Source of the DNA: Saprospiraceae bacterium
GTDB lineage: Bacteria; Bacteroidota; Bacteroidia; Chitinophagales; Saprospiraceae
DNA length: 48,611 nt
Direction: 5' to 3'
NCBI GenBank assembly: GCA_026982695.1
Contig: JALSGS010000009.1
Coordinates: forward strand, 1 to 48,611
In this document: positions 9,601-17,340 of the stretch, piece by piece
Layout: every line of letters begins with the position of its first letter
Numbering within the stretch: position 1 is the first letter of the stretch
Made by a program: the position numbers and the translations under genes
The notes under the pieces: generated by a model
Database searches by the model: none
What the model saw: only the letters and a program-made list of their open reading frames with translations
What the model was told of the DNA's origin: nothing

Positions 9601-12600
9601 TCAATCCACCACAGGCGCCTTTGGCCCGTTCTTAGTCGATCTTGGGCTCATAGATGGCGACAAAGTAGGGCTATATGAGCTCACACTCACTGCCAACAAT
9701 GGCTGTAGTTCGGGGCCTTATGTGCTGAGTGTGGACACCTTGCCGGGGCTATCTATTTCGCAAATTGCTGGAGGCGGCACATATTGCGAAGGAAGTGACA
9801 TTGTGCTTTCAGCCCAGATGGTACCGGTATCTGGCGTCAACACAGTTACTTATACCTGGACAGGCCCTAATGGACTTACTTATACGGACTCCATCATGGG
9901 TACTGGTCCCTTCGACTGGGCCATACCTAATGCTCAATTGACCCATTCGGGTACATATTGCCTATCGCTTCAAGCTGACAATGGATGTACGACCTTAGGG
10001 CCTACCTGCACCGACATAGTGGTGCAACCAACACCTACGTTTTCCATTTCCACTACTGATACAGTTACTTGTGCTGACTCTGTGGCTTTGATTGCGATAG
10101 TGGCTGGTGTAGGCGCCACTGATGAATGGATGCTGAATTGGACTGGCCCGAATGGCTTTTTTGCTGCACAAACAGGCGTTGGGCCGGTTACTGTCACGCA
10201 GTGGATAGCGCCATTGCCACAAGGCGGCGGTACGGGTACCTATATAGCCAGCGTTACTACAGGTGGGGGCTGCACTAGCCAGTTAGACACAGTAATAGTA
10301 GAGTGGCAACCCTACCTGATGATCACTAACTTGAACGGCGGTGGCAACTATTGTACTGAAGACACGATCCGCCTTTCGGCAAATGCGATGCTGACGCAGC
10401 AGGCGGGCAACGCGCAGCATTTTACCCTTGAGGTGGGTAGCACTTGGGCATCCGTAGGGAGCCAGATATGTGTGGATGTAAAGGCATACAATTTTACGGA
10501 TATTTACGCCATGCAATTTTCCATGAGCTGGGATAGTACTGCTTTACAGCTCGACAGTTTGACAAACTTTCAGCTCCCTTGGCTCAATGCATCGAGTTTT
10601 AACGTGGCTTCTTCTGGGCATTTGGTGTTGGCTTGGATCGATTTGGACCTATTAGGTGTGACGTTGCCAGATGGCGCCACTTTGTTCCAGATGTGTTTCA
10701 CCGTAATGGATAGTGCCCAAGTCAATTTTGGCAGTTGGCCCGTGCCGGTAGAAATTGCCGATGCAAATGGCGTGCTGACAAATACATCTTTCATAAGTGG
10801 CCAAGTGCACATCGGCATGCCGCCTCTCGTGGATTGTCATTGGATCGCTCCCAATGGCACAATGTACACACAATCTTGTTCAGTACAAGGGCCGTTTGAG
10901 TTCAGTGTGCCGGCTGACACTGACCTAAGTGGTACATGGTGTTTCACGCTTTCTGGCAACTCAATTTGTGCTCCAGTAGATACTGTTTGCACGGAAGTGA
11001 TCGTCTTTCCCACACCGGCCATTGCCGACTTGGATTCAGTGATGTTCAATTGTAGTGATACCCTCCTACTTTCTGGGCAGAGCAGCAATTTGCCTGCGGG
11101 GCAATCTGTGAGCTATACTTGGGACGGGCCTTCTGGGTTTTCCTATACAGGCATGGCAGATGCCCCTGGTCCGTACGAAGCTGTAGTGACAGGACAACCG
11201 CTTGCTCCGCCGGGTACTTATTGCTTGACGTTGGAGCATGCTGCAGGAGGATGTACTTCACCAACGGTCTGTACACAAGTAATCAATTGTATCGAGCCAC
11301 AAATTGATGTAGTAGGCGATTCTACCATTGCTCTTTGCGAAGGTGTAGATGCTACTTTTTGCGCGCAGCTTACTACCAATGGGCTTGATTCGGTCACATT
11401 CCAGTGGGTAAATGCTACAGGTGTGCCCCTATCTGGAGGCACGTCGTTGAGTGATACCCTGCTGTGTCTGTCCTTGCCACAAGTGGCTGTAGGACAATCA
11501 GGTACTATCTATTTATCGGTGGTGGGCTGGCCAGGAGGTGCAACGCTGCAGCAGCAGTTTGAATTGATCGTACATCCGACGCCTGTACCTGTGGCCCCAA
11601 GTGCGAATCAGCCTTGTATGGGCGATAGTTTATTACTCAATGCTGCCAATGGTGCCAATGGCATGGGCATGGTGAGTTATACATGGACAGGACCAAATGG
11701 CTATTCCTATACGGGCAGTGCCAATTGGGCTGGGCCTTTCTCGGCTTCGATGGTAGCTGCCGACAGCACGGCAGTGGGTTCGTATTGTATCCAGCTCACT
11801 TCGCTGGCAGGTTGTACAAGCGATACTGCTTGTGTGTCTGTGCAATTGGCCCCCCAACCTCAGCTCACTGAGCTAAGTGGATCTGGTACTTATTGCCAAG
11901 GCGATACTGCAATCTTATCGGCTTATCTGAATTTAAACGGTTTGTCTGGCACCTATACCTGGACATTGCCTAACGGCGATATGGTGCATGGTCAGCTTTT
12001 TAGTACTGACACCGTTGCATTATCCATAAATGGTGTAGTTCCAGGCATGACTGGCGCGTATACGTTACAAGCGTGGTCAGAAGATGGATGCGCCGCTGAT
12101 CCAATTACATTTTACTTGAACTCCTATCCAGTTGAATCGATTAGCCTTTCGGCAAATACTACTCAGCTGTGTACGGCCGATACCCTCATACTGACAGCTG
12201 AGGGACAATTTGCGGGCATCGCTTGGTACTGGTATAGAGTAGATGCAAATGGCCAGCTTGAACTCCTCACCAATACCAGTGAACCGAATTGGATGTTGTA
12301 TCCAGGTGTGCCGGGTACTTATGTGGTGATAGGCCAGGATACTAATGGCTGCCGGACTAATGCTTCTGCTGCTTTGCTCATTGAGGGTGCCGGCGAGCCT
12401 GATGCACAGGACGATCTGGTAGATGGTGTGTATAATGGCATTACCATAGTCGATGTATTGCAAAATGACGGTGCACCAGATGGTGTAGGTACGCTCGTCG
12501 TGCTCACGCCGCCTGCAAATGGCACGGCTTCTTTTGATGCGAATGGTCAAGTGATATACGAGCCGCAGCCTAACTTCTTTGGGACAGACCAGTTGGAGTA

Positions 12601-12943
12601 TGAGTTGTGCAGTAAGGTGTGCCCCGAAATGTGCGATCAGGCATGGGTGCAGATCAATGTAGTACCGAACGAGTGCGAAGTGCCTAATGTGCTGACCCCA
12701 AATGGTGATGGTGCCAATGACCAATTGATTATTCCGTGCTTAGAAGGCGATTGCTGCACGCAAAACACCTTGCGCATATTCAATCGCTGGGGCGATGAGG
12801 TATATTCAGCGAGCCCATACCAGAATGATTGGGAAGGCACTTGGAACAATCAGCCACTACCGGCAGGTACCTACTTCTATGTATTGCAACTCGATGCAGA
12901 AGGTACCCGCATTATTCAGGGCTTTATCACTATTGTTCGCTAA
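6689..12943 (+). CDS. Giant Ig-like-repeat surface protein with nested cohesin-like domain and gliding-motility (T9SS type B) C-terminus
   Basis: The protein has 2084 residues. A signal-anchor-like hydrophobic stretch lies at about residues 24-42 (ending SLMAEGS). A unique N-terminal region runs to about residue 550. About thirteen Ig/PKD-like repeats follow; most carry a Y/L-C-x-G-D type start and a WTGPNGF-type core. In the eighth repeat a cohesin-like domain (about 1244-1376, with YAMQFSMSWDSTALQL and GVTLPDGATLFQMCF) sits between the first strand (GGGNYCTEDTIRLSA) and the core (CHWIAPNGTMY). A Big_9/cadherin-like module follows near 1908-1995 (VLQNDGAPDGVG, NFFGTDQLEYEL). The last 90 residues are the CHU/gliding-motility C-terminal domain (VLTPNGDGANDQL, FNRWGDEVY). 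This resembles SprB-type T9SS type B cargo. The next genes encode a PorP/SprF-like and an OmpA/PD40 protein. The role may be adhesion or motility; this is inferred. Confidence 0.92.
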   Translation: MSHQNTMRMSACYAPPKRNLQLCRLFVLHLFIYFILPATSLMAEGSVDFVNYPGYRLFMDTRDSQQIKVYARVGEFINVGASHVGIKGGYIRVYRPDGTLVVEFNDTGAHAGEAIINNHIEELNGPTGGGTTNGLGYVPGVVAVDQEGVWTVRFDYPDFELVPFPNLFNNAPWNRVIDQPFSQRVILAWDVTVTIGAAGNEGGVPVEGRVFTNEYISLLNNNGFTTSPTFWVLTITGYLYQVNFVDTDPFRFPISSNSVGIVEGSTLQPTYASHSEANYIRSADVPSWLAGMLYLYEPQAKDYGDQIINNKIFFNPPDTTMPATAMVTDIYRNETYTTWLYSPPIVPQIDNTSFMPLDSLMEGCDTNTMLVGVGGYFTFSSNVQGLGFLHLDLNNDGDFADSVDRIIQEFIQAGTDSIFWDGLNGMGDTIGADPSFTFNYQLDIRVGEVHIAVTDVENNNGGIYIILHDDTTFTHEDSLFYYDHSPVGGPVSGGVAPGQPPLPTTIPYTYSGGVGNEKFLDQWTYQEFSGTPQSMTISIVNTCLTCDSLSRPQIAVSIPDSILRCEGDTLQLQVANSNTTGVHLPLTWLLVDTNGTVLDSVQLSDTIAQTTLSIAPLDLTHSGAYQLILRSAIDCADTVAFQLNVAPVPLLGSVQMNGTTCMGQATMLQAINTVVGIDSLFYTWWGPLGSIAMGSVAGSDTISLILSNTQVIHEGAYQLVVTSEAGCTSDTLDGSLVVLPVPQIVGLTNDTTLCEGDTLVLRAINNVSGVGDITYIWTGSNGLIYQQTTGEMGPFTLPLGPLTTADTGIYSLQLAAANGCQSVADTVQLGLFLQPQITNISGGGNYCMGTIATLSAQNSVGGIGAVSWEWIGPNGFYQSGVAGDTATYTLQLSLDSVTQAGTYILVLTSAQGCVSDTASVLLNVLPTPIAVDVQGAGQYCLGTPVVLSAANAVAGIDSITYSWTGPNGFSFQSTTGAFGPFLVDLGLIDGDKVGLYELTLTANNGCSSGPYVLSVDTLPGLSISQIAGGGTYCEGSDIVLSAQMVPVSGVNTVTYTWTGPNGLTYTDSIMGTGPFDWAIPNAQLTHSGTYCLSLQADNGCTTLGPTCTDIVVQPTPTFSISTTDTVTCADSVALIAIVAGVGATDEWMLNWTGPNGFFAAQTGVGPVTVTQWIAPLPQGGGTGTYIASVTTGGGCTSQLDTVIVEWQPYLMITNLNGGGNYCTEDTIRLSANAMLTQQAGNAQHFTLEVGSTWASVGSQICVDVKAYNFTDIYAMQFSMSWDSTALQLDSLTNFQLPWLNASSFNVASSGHLVLAWIDLDLLGVTLPDGATLFQMCFTVMDSAQVNFGSWPVPVEIADANGVLTNTSFISGQVHIGMPPLVDCHWIAPNGTMYTQSCSVQGPFEFSVPADTDLSGTWCFTLSGNSICAPVDTVCTEVIVFPTPAIADLDSVMFNCSDTLLLSGQSSNLPAGQSVSYTWDGPSGFSYTGMADAPGPYEAVVTGQPLAPPGTYCLTLEHAAGGCTSPTVCTQVINCIEPQIDVVGDSTIALCEGVDATFCAQLTTNGLDSVTFQWVNATGVPLSGGTSLSDTLLCLSLPQVAVGQSGTIYLSVVGWPGGATLQQQFELIVHPTPVPVAPSANQPCMGDSLLLNAANGANGMGMVSYTWTGPNGYSYTGSANWAGPFSASMVAADSTAVGSYCIQLTSLAGCTSDTACVSVQLAPQPQLTELSGSGTYCQGDTAILSAYLNLNGLSGTYTWTLPNGDMVHGQLFSTDTVALSINGVVPGMTGAYTLQAWSEDGCAADPITFYLNSYPVESISLSANTTQLCTADTLILTAEGQFAGIAWYWYRVDANGQLELLTNTSEPNWMLYPGVPGTYVVIGQDTNGCRTNASAALLIEGAGEPDAQDDLVDGVYNGITIVDVLQNDGAPDGVGTLVVLTPPANGTASFDANGQVIYEPQPNFFGTDQLEYELCSKVCPEMCDQAWVQINVVPNECEVPNVLTPNGDGANDQLIIPCLEGDCCTQNTLRIFNRWGDEVYSASPYQNDWEGTWNNQPLPAGTYFYVLQLDAEGTRIIQGFITIVR

Positions 12944-12993
12944 GCATGTTTTAGAAGCATTTGCCGAAAGGCCAAAGAAGAAAAGATAACAAA

Positions 12994-13920
12994 ATGAGAT
13001 ACTACTTCCTGTCGCTCTGTTTGAGTGTACTGTTGCTGCCCTGTTTGTGGGCCCAGAGTGATGTGCAGTTCACTCACTTTATGGTCAACAGAATGATGTA
13101 CAACCCCGCATTTACGGGAGGTAAACAAGTATTAGATGCGGCTGCAGTGTACCGCAGTCAGTGGTGGAGTGGATTGGATGGGGCACCACGTACTTTTAGC
13201 GTGATGGCACACACGCCATTGCCCAAAAATGCCGCGCACAATGTGGGCATTTCCTTGGTTTCCGACAAAATTGGGTTATACGAGGCCACTTTGGCGGCAT
13301 TGTATTATGCTTGGCGCATAAACCTCAGTGCCGACGGTCTGCAGCAGTTGCGTGTGGGGGCGAGTTTGCGCCTTGACAATTGGCGTGCTGATTGGTCGGC
13401 CAGTAGGCCTATCGATTTGGTTGATTCAGAGCTTAATGGTCGAGCAGCGCGCAGTGCTAAGGCCAATATGGGACTGGGCATTTACTATACTTATGGGAAG
13501 TTTTATGCAGGACTTTCGGCACCTTTACTTTTTGCCAATCCGTTGTATGAGGACAAGGCGAACTTTGCTGCGTCCGTGTTGAGCTATTATTTCATTGTTG
13601 GCAGCCAAATGCCATTAAATGAAAAGGTTAGCTTCCATCCCAATGTGATGATGAGCATCAACCCGGGTGCACCTTTTGAGATCGATGTAAATGCCAACTT
13701 TCTGTTGGCCAATGCCCTGTGGTTAGGGGCCAGTTATCGGCATGGTGATAGTATTGATGGCTTAGTGGGCTATGAGGTGGGTAATGGTTTGCGTATTGGG
13801 CTTTCCTTAGACTTGACCACTTCTGAGTTGAAGCAGGTGACTACAGGTAGTTTTGAATTCCTGCTTGGCTATACGTTTCAATGTGAAGACTGCTACGTAC
13901 ACAGCCTTCGCCATTTCTGA
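12994..13920 (+). CDS. PorP/SprF family T9SS membrane protein
   Basis: The ATG at 12994 begins a signal peptide (MRYYFLSLCLSVLLLPCLWA, then QSDVQFTHF); an upstream in-frame TTG is less likely. The protein has 308 residues. The N-terminal motif QFTHFMVNRMMYNPAFTGG is the family signature, and alternating beta-strand segments such as GISLVSDKIG and MGLGIYYTYGKFYAGLS fit an outer-membrane beta barrel. In Flavobacterium johnsoniae, SprF is needed for SprB export, and type B sorting domains commonly have PorP/SprF-like partners. The gene lies only 50 bases after the type B cargo gene and is probably co-transcribed with it, so it may secrete or anchor that protein. The partner assignment is an inference from position. 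Confidence 0.9.
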   Translation: MRYYFLSLCLSVLLLPCLWAQSDVQFTHFMVNRMMYNPAFTGGKQVLDAAAVYRSQWWSGLDGAPRTFSVMAHTPLPKNAAHNVGISLVSDKIGLYEATLAALYYAWRINLSADGLQQLRVGASLRLDNWRADWSASRPIDLVDSELNGRAARSAKANMGLGIYYTYGKFYAGLSAPLLFANPLYEDKANFAASVLSYYFIVGSQMPLNEKVSFHPNVMMSINPGAPFEIDVNANFLLANALWLGASYRHGDSIDGLVGYEVGNGLRIGLSLDLTTSELKQVTTGSFEFLLGYTFQCEDCYVHSLRHF

Positions 13921-13943
13921 ATGTAAACTTGAAATTGCTTGAG

Positions 13944-15809
13944 ATGAAATATATCATCCATATGCTGAGCGTCTGTCTCTTTGGTTTGGGCCTCTCGGCA
14001 AATGCGCAGTCACGAATCAGTGTAGTTCCTCTCAGGATACTAAACACCGAGCACATGGAGTTTGCACCTGTATTGCATGGCGACAAGCTGGTGTTTACGG
14101 CCTCATCTAACACGGTGCTTACTTGTCGTCATACTACAGGAGAGGCGTTCACGGACTTGTACGAAGCTACGCGTTTGGGTGACTCTTTGAGTAATCCTGT
14201 GCGCATGCCTCGAAATTTGATCAATGGGCGATACAATGATGGGGTGGCTACGTTCTATTCTGAGGGGATGCGCATGATCTTTACACGCAACAACCATGAG
14301 GGCCGTAACGACTCCAATTTTATCAACCTGAAGCTTTATGAAAGTGTGCGTGAAGAGTTGGGCAATTGGGGCAAGGCACGTCCTTTGTCTTTCAACAGCG
14401 ATTACTACGACCACGCACATCCTGCTTTGTCGGCTGATGGTCAGCGTCTATACTTTTCCTCCAACCGGCCTGGTGGATATGGGGGTATGGATTTATGGAT
14501 GAGTGAGTGGGATGGCGACAAATGGGGCGAGCCCATCAATTTGGGGCCTGCAGTCAATACCCCTGGCAACGAAGTATTCCCATTTGTCGATCAGGAAGAA
14601 CACTTGTTTTTTGCTAGCGATAGTCTGTCAGGGCGTTTGGGTGGGCTCGATCTCTTTGTTGCTACTTTAGATGAAACTAAACAATGGCAGCTTGTGGGGC
14701 CTTTGCCCTCGCCGCTTAATACTCCCTATGACGATTTTAGCTTGGTTGTAGACCGCGATTTTCGTTCGGGTTATTTTGCATCCAACCGGCCAGGTGGAGC
14801 TGGTGCTGATGATTTGTATGCTTTTCACTATCAGCCACAAATGCTTGCAGGCAAAGTGATTGTGGTTGATGAAGCGACGCAAGCACGCATATCTGATGCT
14901 GAGGTGATTGCACACATATTGGACATCGCTAACCCTTTGGATCAGCTATACCATCCAGCAGCTAATCCGACTACTTTTTCTTTGAAAGTGGTGGGAGGAG
15001 AAGCTCCTCTGGATTTGGTAGCTGATGCGACTTATGCGTTCACTGCCACACATCCCGATTATTTCCCAAAGGCGGATACTACTTATACAGTCGATTTGAT
15101 CGGTGAGGAAGGCTTTGTCATTGCACTGAGGCGGCGTAGGTTGCTTCGCGCACTCGAAGGCGTTGTGCTCGACAAGTATACCGATCAGCCTATCGCGGGT
15201 GCGCAGGTAGTCCTTGTCGATCAAACAGAGGAAATGCAAAAGACATATATAGCTGATACTCTGGGGCAGGTTTTTGAAAGCCAGATAGATTGTGCACATC
15301 GGTATCACCTTAAAGCGAGTAAAACGGGCTATAGCTCTGATGAATTGACACTCGAAGATCTGGAACCTATCTGTCAGAGGGTGGGGGTAGTAAAGGTTGT
15401 TTTTCACCTCAAGCCACAAGTAGTGCTCTCGTTGAAAAACGTGTATTTCGACTTTGATAGATCCGACATCCGTCCTGATGTAGCACCTATGCTCGACCAA
15501 TTGGCGCAAGTCATGAAACAATATCCTGGCTTACGTTTAAAGATAAAGGCACATACGGACAGCAGAGGGAGTGATGCATATAATTTGGCACTATCGCAAC
15601 GTAGAGCGAAGTCGGTAGTGCAGTACTTGATTTCGCAAGGCATTGTGGAAGATCGTTTGGAGTGGCAAGGCTATGGTGAGACCCAATTAGTCAATGAATG
15701 TGATGATGGCGTGCCATGTACTCGAGCTCAGCATGCGCAAAACAGACGTGCAGAATTGGAAGTGCTTAAATCGGAAGGGGTTGATAATGTAGACCTTATC
15801 ATAGAATAG
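13944..15809 (+). CDS. OmpA-family protein with PD40 repeats (PorE-like)
   Basis: The ATG at 13944 gives a 621-residue precursor with signal peptide (MKYIIHMLSVCLFGLGLSANA, then QS). PD40/WD40-like propeller repeats lie at about residues 150-310 (ALSADGQRLYFSSNRPGGYG; YFASNRPGGAGADDLYAF). A carboxypeptidase regulatory-like (CNA-B) domain lies at about 395-480 (GVVLDKYTDQPIAGAQVVL). A C-terminal OmpA peptidoglycan-binding domain lies at about 500-608 (YFDFDRSDIRPD, HTDSRGSDAYNLALSQRRA). The architecture matches PorE and other T9SS-associated periplasmic proteins that tie outer-membrane complexes to peptidoglycan. It begins 23 bases after the PorP/SprF-like gene, so cargo, barrel and OmpA protein probably form one operon. 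No lipobox was seen. Confidence 0.9.
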   Translation: MKYIIHMLSVCLFGLGLSANAQSRISVVPLRILNTEHMEFAPVLHGDKLVFTASSNTVLTCRHTTGEAFTDLYEATRLGDSLSNPVRMPRNLINGRYNDGVATFYSEGMRMIFTRNNHEGRNDSNFINLKLYESVREELGNWGKARPLSFNSDYYDHAHPALSADGQRLYFSSNRPGGYGGMDLWMSEWDGDKWGEPINLGPAVNTPGNEVFPFVDQEEHLFFASDSLSGRLGGLDLFVATLDETKQWQLVGPLPSPLNTPYDDFSLVVDRDFRSGYFASNRPGGAGADDLYAFHYQPQMLAGKVIVVDEATQARISDAEVIAHILDIANPLDQLYHPAANPTTFSLKVVGGEAPLDLVADATYAFTATHPDYFPKADTTYTVDLIGEEGFVIALRRRRLLRALEGVVLDKYTDQPIAGAQVVLVDQTEEMQKTYIADTLGQVFESQIDCAHRYHLKASKTGYSSDELTLEDLEPICQRVGVVKVVFHLKPQVVLSLKNVYFDFDRSDIRPDVAPMLDQLAQVMKQYPGLRLKIKAHTDSRGSDAYNLALSQRRAKSVVQYLISQGIVEDRLEWQGYGETQLVNECDDGVPCTRAQHAQNRRAELEVLKSEGVDNVDLIIE

Positions 15810-15868
15810 TAGCTTTTGGAAAATGTAGATCGTGGAGGTAGAGTAAGCCATAGCCGTGTAAATCCTGC

Positions 15869-15876
15869 TATCTTTG
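15869..15876 (+). promoter_or_regulatory. TAnnTTTG -7 promoter element
   Basis: TATCTTTG matches the Bacteroidota -7 consensus and lies 75 bases before the ATG of the next gene. No TTG was found at the usual 17-23 base upstream spacing, so only half of the promoter is supported. Confidence 0.35.
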
Positions 15877-15951
15877 CCCACTAAGTTTTATAGCTAAAAA
15901 CTTGATTGCGGGCCATCGTGCAGGTTATCTAATGCTGCCTCAATTAAAGAT

Positions 15952-16380
15952 ATGTTTATGAGCCTTACTGAAAAAGTTACGTTGATCATCTATCGGTTGC
16001 GTGAGAAGGGATTAGAAATTTTTTTGGTAAACGCGGATAAAGAGACAGATCAATGGGAGCTGCCCAAGGGCGAAGTGGTGCCAGCTGAAGATGAAGAGCA
16101 CGTCATTCCATTAGATCCAGTGCCACACAAAGATGGAGCAGAGGAAAAGAGTATTGCTGTAGAGAGTGACTATCACGAAATCCCTTCGCTAAAAGCGCTG
16201 CTTAAAGAAGATGTTTTGCTCGTAAAAGATCAGATAGAAAAGGTGTTGCCTGAAGTGTTGGAATCTGGTGCGTTCTTTGGTCTTAAGGAGGCTTTTAAGC
16301 GCGTACTACCTCACCAATACAAGCAGCTCAAGGAACTCAAAGAAATTTTGACAGATAGAAACTCTACCAAGTACCTTTAG
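15952..16380 (+). CDS. Small degenerate Nudix-like protein
   Basis: The protein has 142 residues; ATGs at 15952 and 15958 are both possible starts. The first 40 residues look like a Nudix fold (LIIYRLREKGLEIFLV, then DQWELPKGEV). The Nudix box (GX5EX7REUXEEXGU) should follow but is replaced by an acidic, proline-containing stretch (EDEEHVIPLDPVPHK). The C-terminal half is helical and charged. No signal peptide is present, so it should be cytoplasmic. It stands alone between the surface locus and a terminator. It could be a non-catalytic Nudix-derived binding protein, but the fold call rests on a short match. Confidence 0.65.
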   Translation: MFMSLTEKVTLIIYRLREKGLEIFLVNADKETDQWELPKGEVVPAEDEEHVIPLDPVPHKDGAEEKSIAVESDYHEIPSLKALLKEDVLLVKDQIEKVLPEVLESGAFFGLKEAFKRVLPHQYKQLKELKEILTDRNSTKYL

Positions 16381-16415
16381 TGTGGAAGGAGGTAGCTGTA
16401 TAGCATGAGCACATA

Positions 16416-16457
16416 CAAAGGTCAGAATCTCGTATAGACGGTTCTGACCTTTGTCAT
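16416..16457. terminator. Bidirectional terminator between convergent genes
   Basis: CAAAGGTCAGAA (16416-16427) and TTCTGACCTTTG (16442-16453) form a perfect 12-bp stem with a 14-base loop. A weak T-rich tail (TCATTTT) follows on the + strand. It lies between two convergent genes. Confidence 0.7.
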
Positions 16458-16499
16458 TTTAAGGAACTGCTTATGCGCAGACGCTAGAGAAGGTATCGA

Positions 16500-16718
16500 T
16501 TAGCAGTAACCCAGATCGTTATCGTCGAGGTATAGCTCGGTATGGATGGGTGTAGCCTTCGTAGTTGGTGATTTGCCTTCGTTTCTGGTGCCAGCTTGAT
16601 CTTTGGAAAGTGTCACTTTATGCGAAGCTATAGAGCTTTGGGCTTTGTTGAGAGGCGCTGCTGCGGCAGTACTACTTCTTCGTGCTTTTCTTTGAAATAG
16701 GTTGAACAGCTTTTTCAT
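16500..16718 (-). CDS. Small unknown protein with C-terminal cysteine
   Basis: This is a 72-residue product not recognised as a family. It starts at an ATG with a basic segment (MKKLFNLFQRKARRSS). The middle is rich in Ser, Thr, Ala and Lys, and the acidic end ELYLDDNDLGYC places Cys as the last residue. It has no membrane segment. The layout of basic or alanine-rich leader and short distinct tail superficially resembles a precursor peptide, but no modifying enzyme or transporter is adjacent. It is a separate unit opposite mgsA, with a divergent promoter region at 16719-16941. Coding status is plausible but unproven. Confidence 0.45.
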   Translation of the reverse strand: MKKLFNLFQRKARRSSTAAAAPLNKAQSSIASHKVTLSKDQAGTRNEGKSPTTKATPIHTELYLDDNDLGYC

Positions 16719-16941
16719 GGGACAAGATTTACTACTTGGGGATTTTATAAAGTCAACCTAAGGTTGAGGAGTATGTGTTTCCTACTTCTTCATAAAAACA
16801 TGCTGGCACATCTTATTATTTTGGGTGCATTGGAGCATGCGCTCGGCGTTTAAGCATTTAGTCTTTCCGGTAGGTGAGGTGTTGAGCATGTCAATTGTTC
16901 GTTTTCAAATGTTATGCCCAAATATTTAATTACTGAGATCC

Positions 16942-17328
16942 ATGCCAAAGAAAAATGTGACGCGCATTGCACTTGTAGCTCATGACGGAAAAAAGCCCGA
17001 AATGGTTGCCTTTGTTTTGCAAAACAAGGCGCTTTTGTCGCGTTGTAGCCTAATAGCTACAGGCACTACGGGAAAGCACATAGCTGAGTCGGGATTCGAA
17101 GTCAGGCGTTTGTTGTCGGGGCCGATGGGAGGCGATGCTCAAATTGCAGCGCTTGTAGCCACAGGTGAGCTCGATATGGTCATATTTTTCCGAGATCCGT
17201 TGGGTAAACATCCGCATGAGCCAGATGTGCAGATGCTCATGCGCGTATGTGATGTGCACAATGTACCGCTAGCCACCAATCCTACAGCTGCAGCCCTGTT
17301 ACTTCAGGGGCTTCGGGCGACTTGTTAA
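16942..17328 (+). CDS. mgsA: Methylglyoxal synthase
   Basis: The 128-residue product converts dihydroxyacetone phosphate to methylglyoxal and phosphate, a bypass of lower glycolysis under phosphate limitation. Family residues are visible: IALVAHDGKK near the start (His14, Lys17), the phosphate loop ATGTTGKHI (about 39-47), the catalytic aspartate in GPMGGDAQIA (Asp65), and IFFRDPL with PHEPD (Asp85, His92). Its length is close to that of other short MgsA proteins (the E. coli enzyme has 152). It is monocistronic and ends 12 bases from the stop of a convergent gene. Confidence 0.93.
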   Translation: MPKKNVTRIALVAHDGKKPEMVAFVLQNKALLSRCSLIATGTTGKHIAESGFEVRRLLSGPMGGDAQIAALVATGELDMVIFFRDPLGKHPHEPDVQMLMRVCDVHNVPLATNPTAAALLLQGLRATC

Positions 17329-17340
17329 TTGTGCTGTGGC

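Noticed and set aside
8340-12400. Possible CRISPR-like or DNA-level tandem repeats in the giant gene
   Set aside because: The periodicity is at protein level (Ig-like repeats with WTGPNGF cores); the DNA copies are diverged and there are no spacers.
12077-12724. Open frame of 215 codons on the minus strand
   Set aside because: It is antisense to the C-terminal repeats of the 2084-residue protein and has no credible domain.
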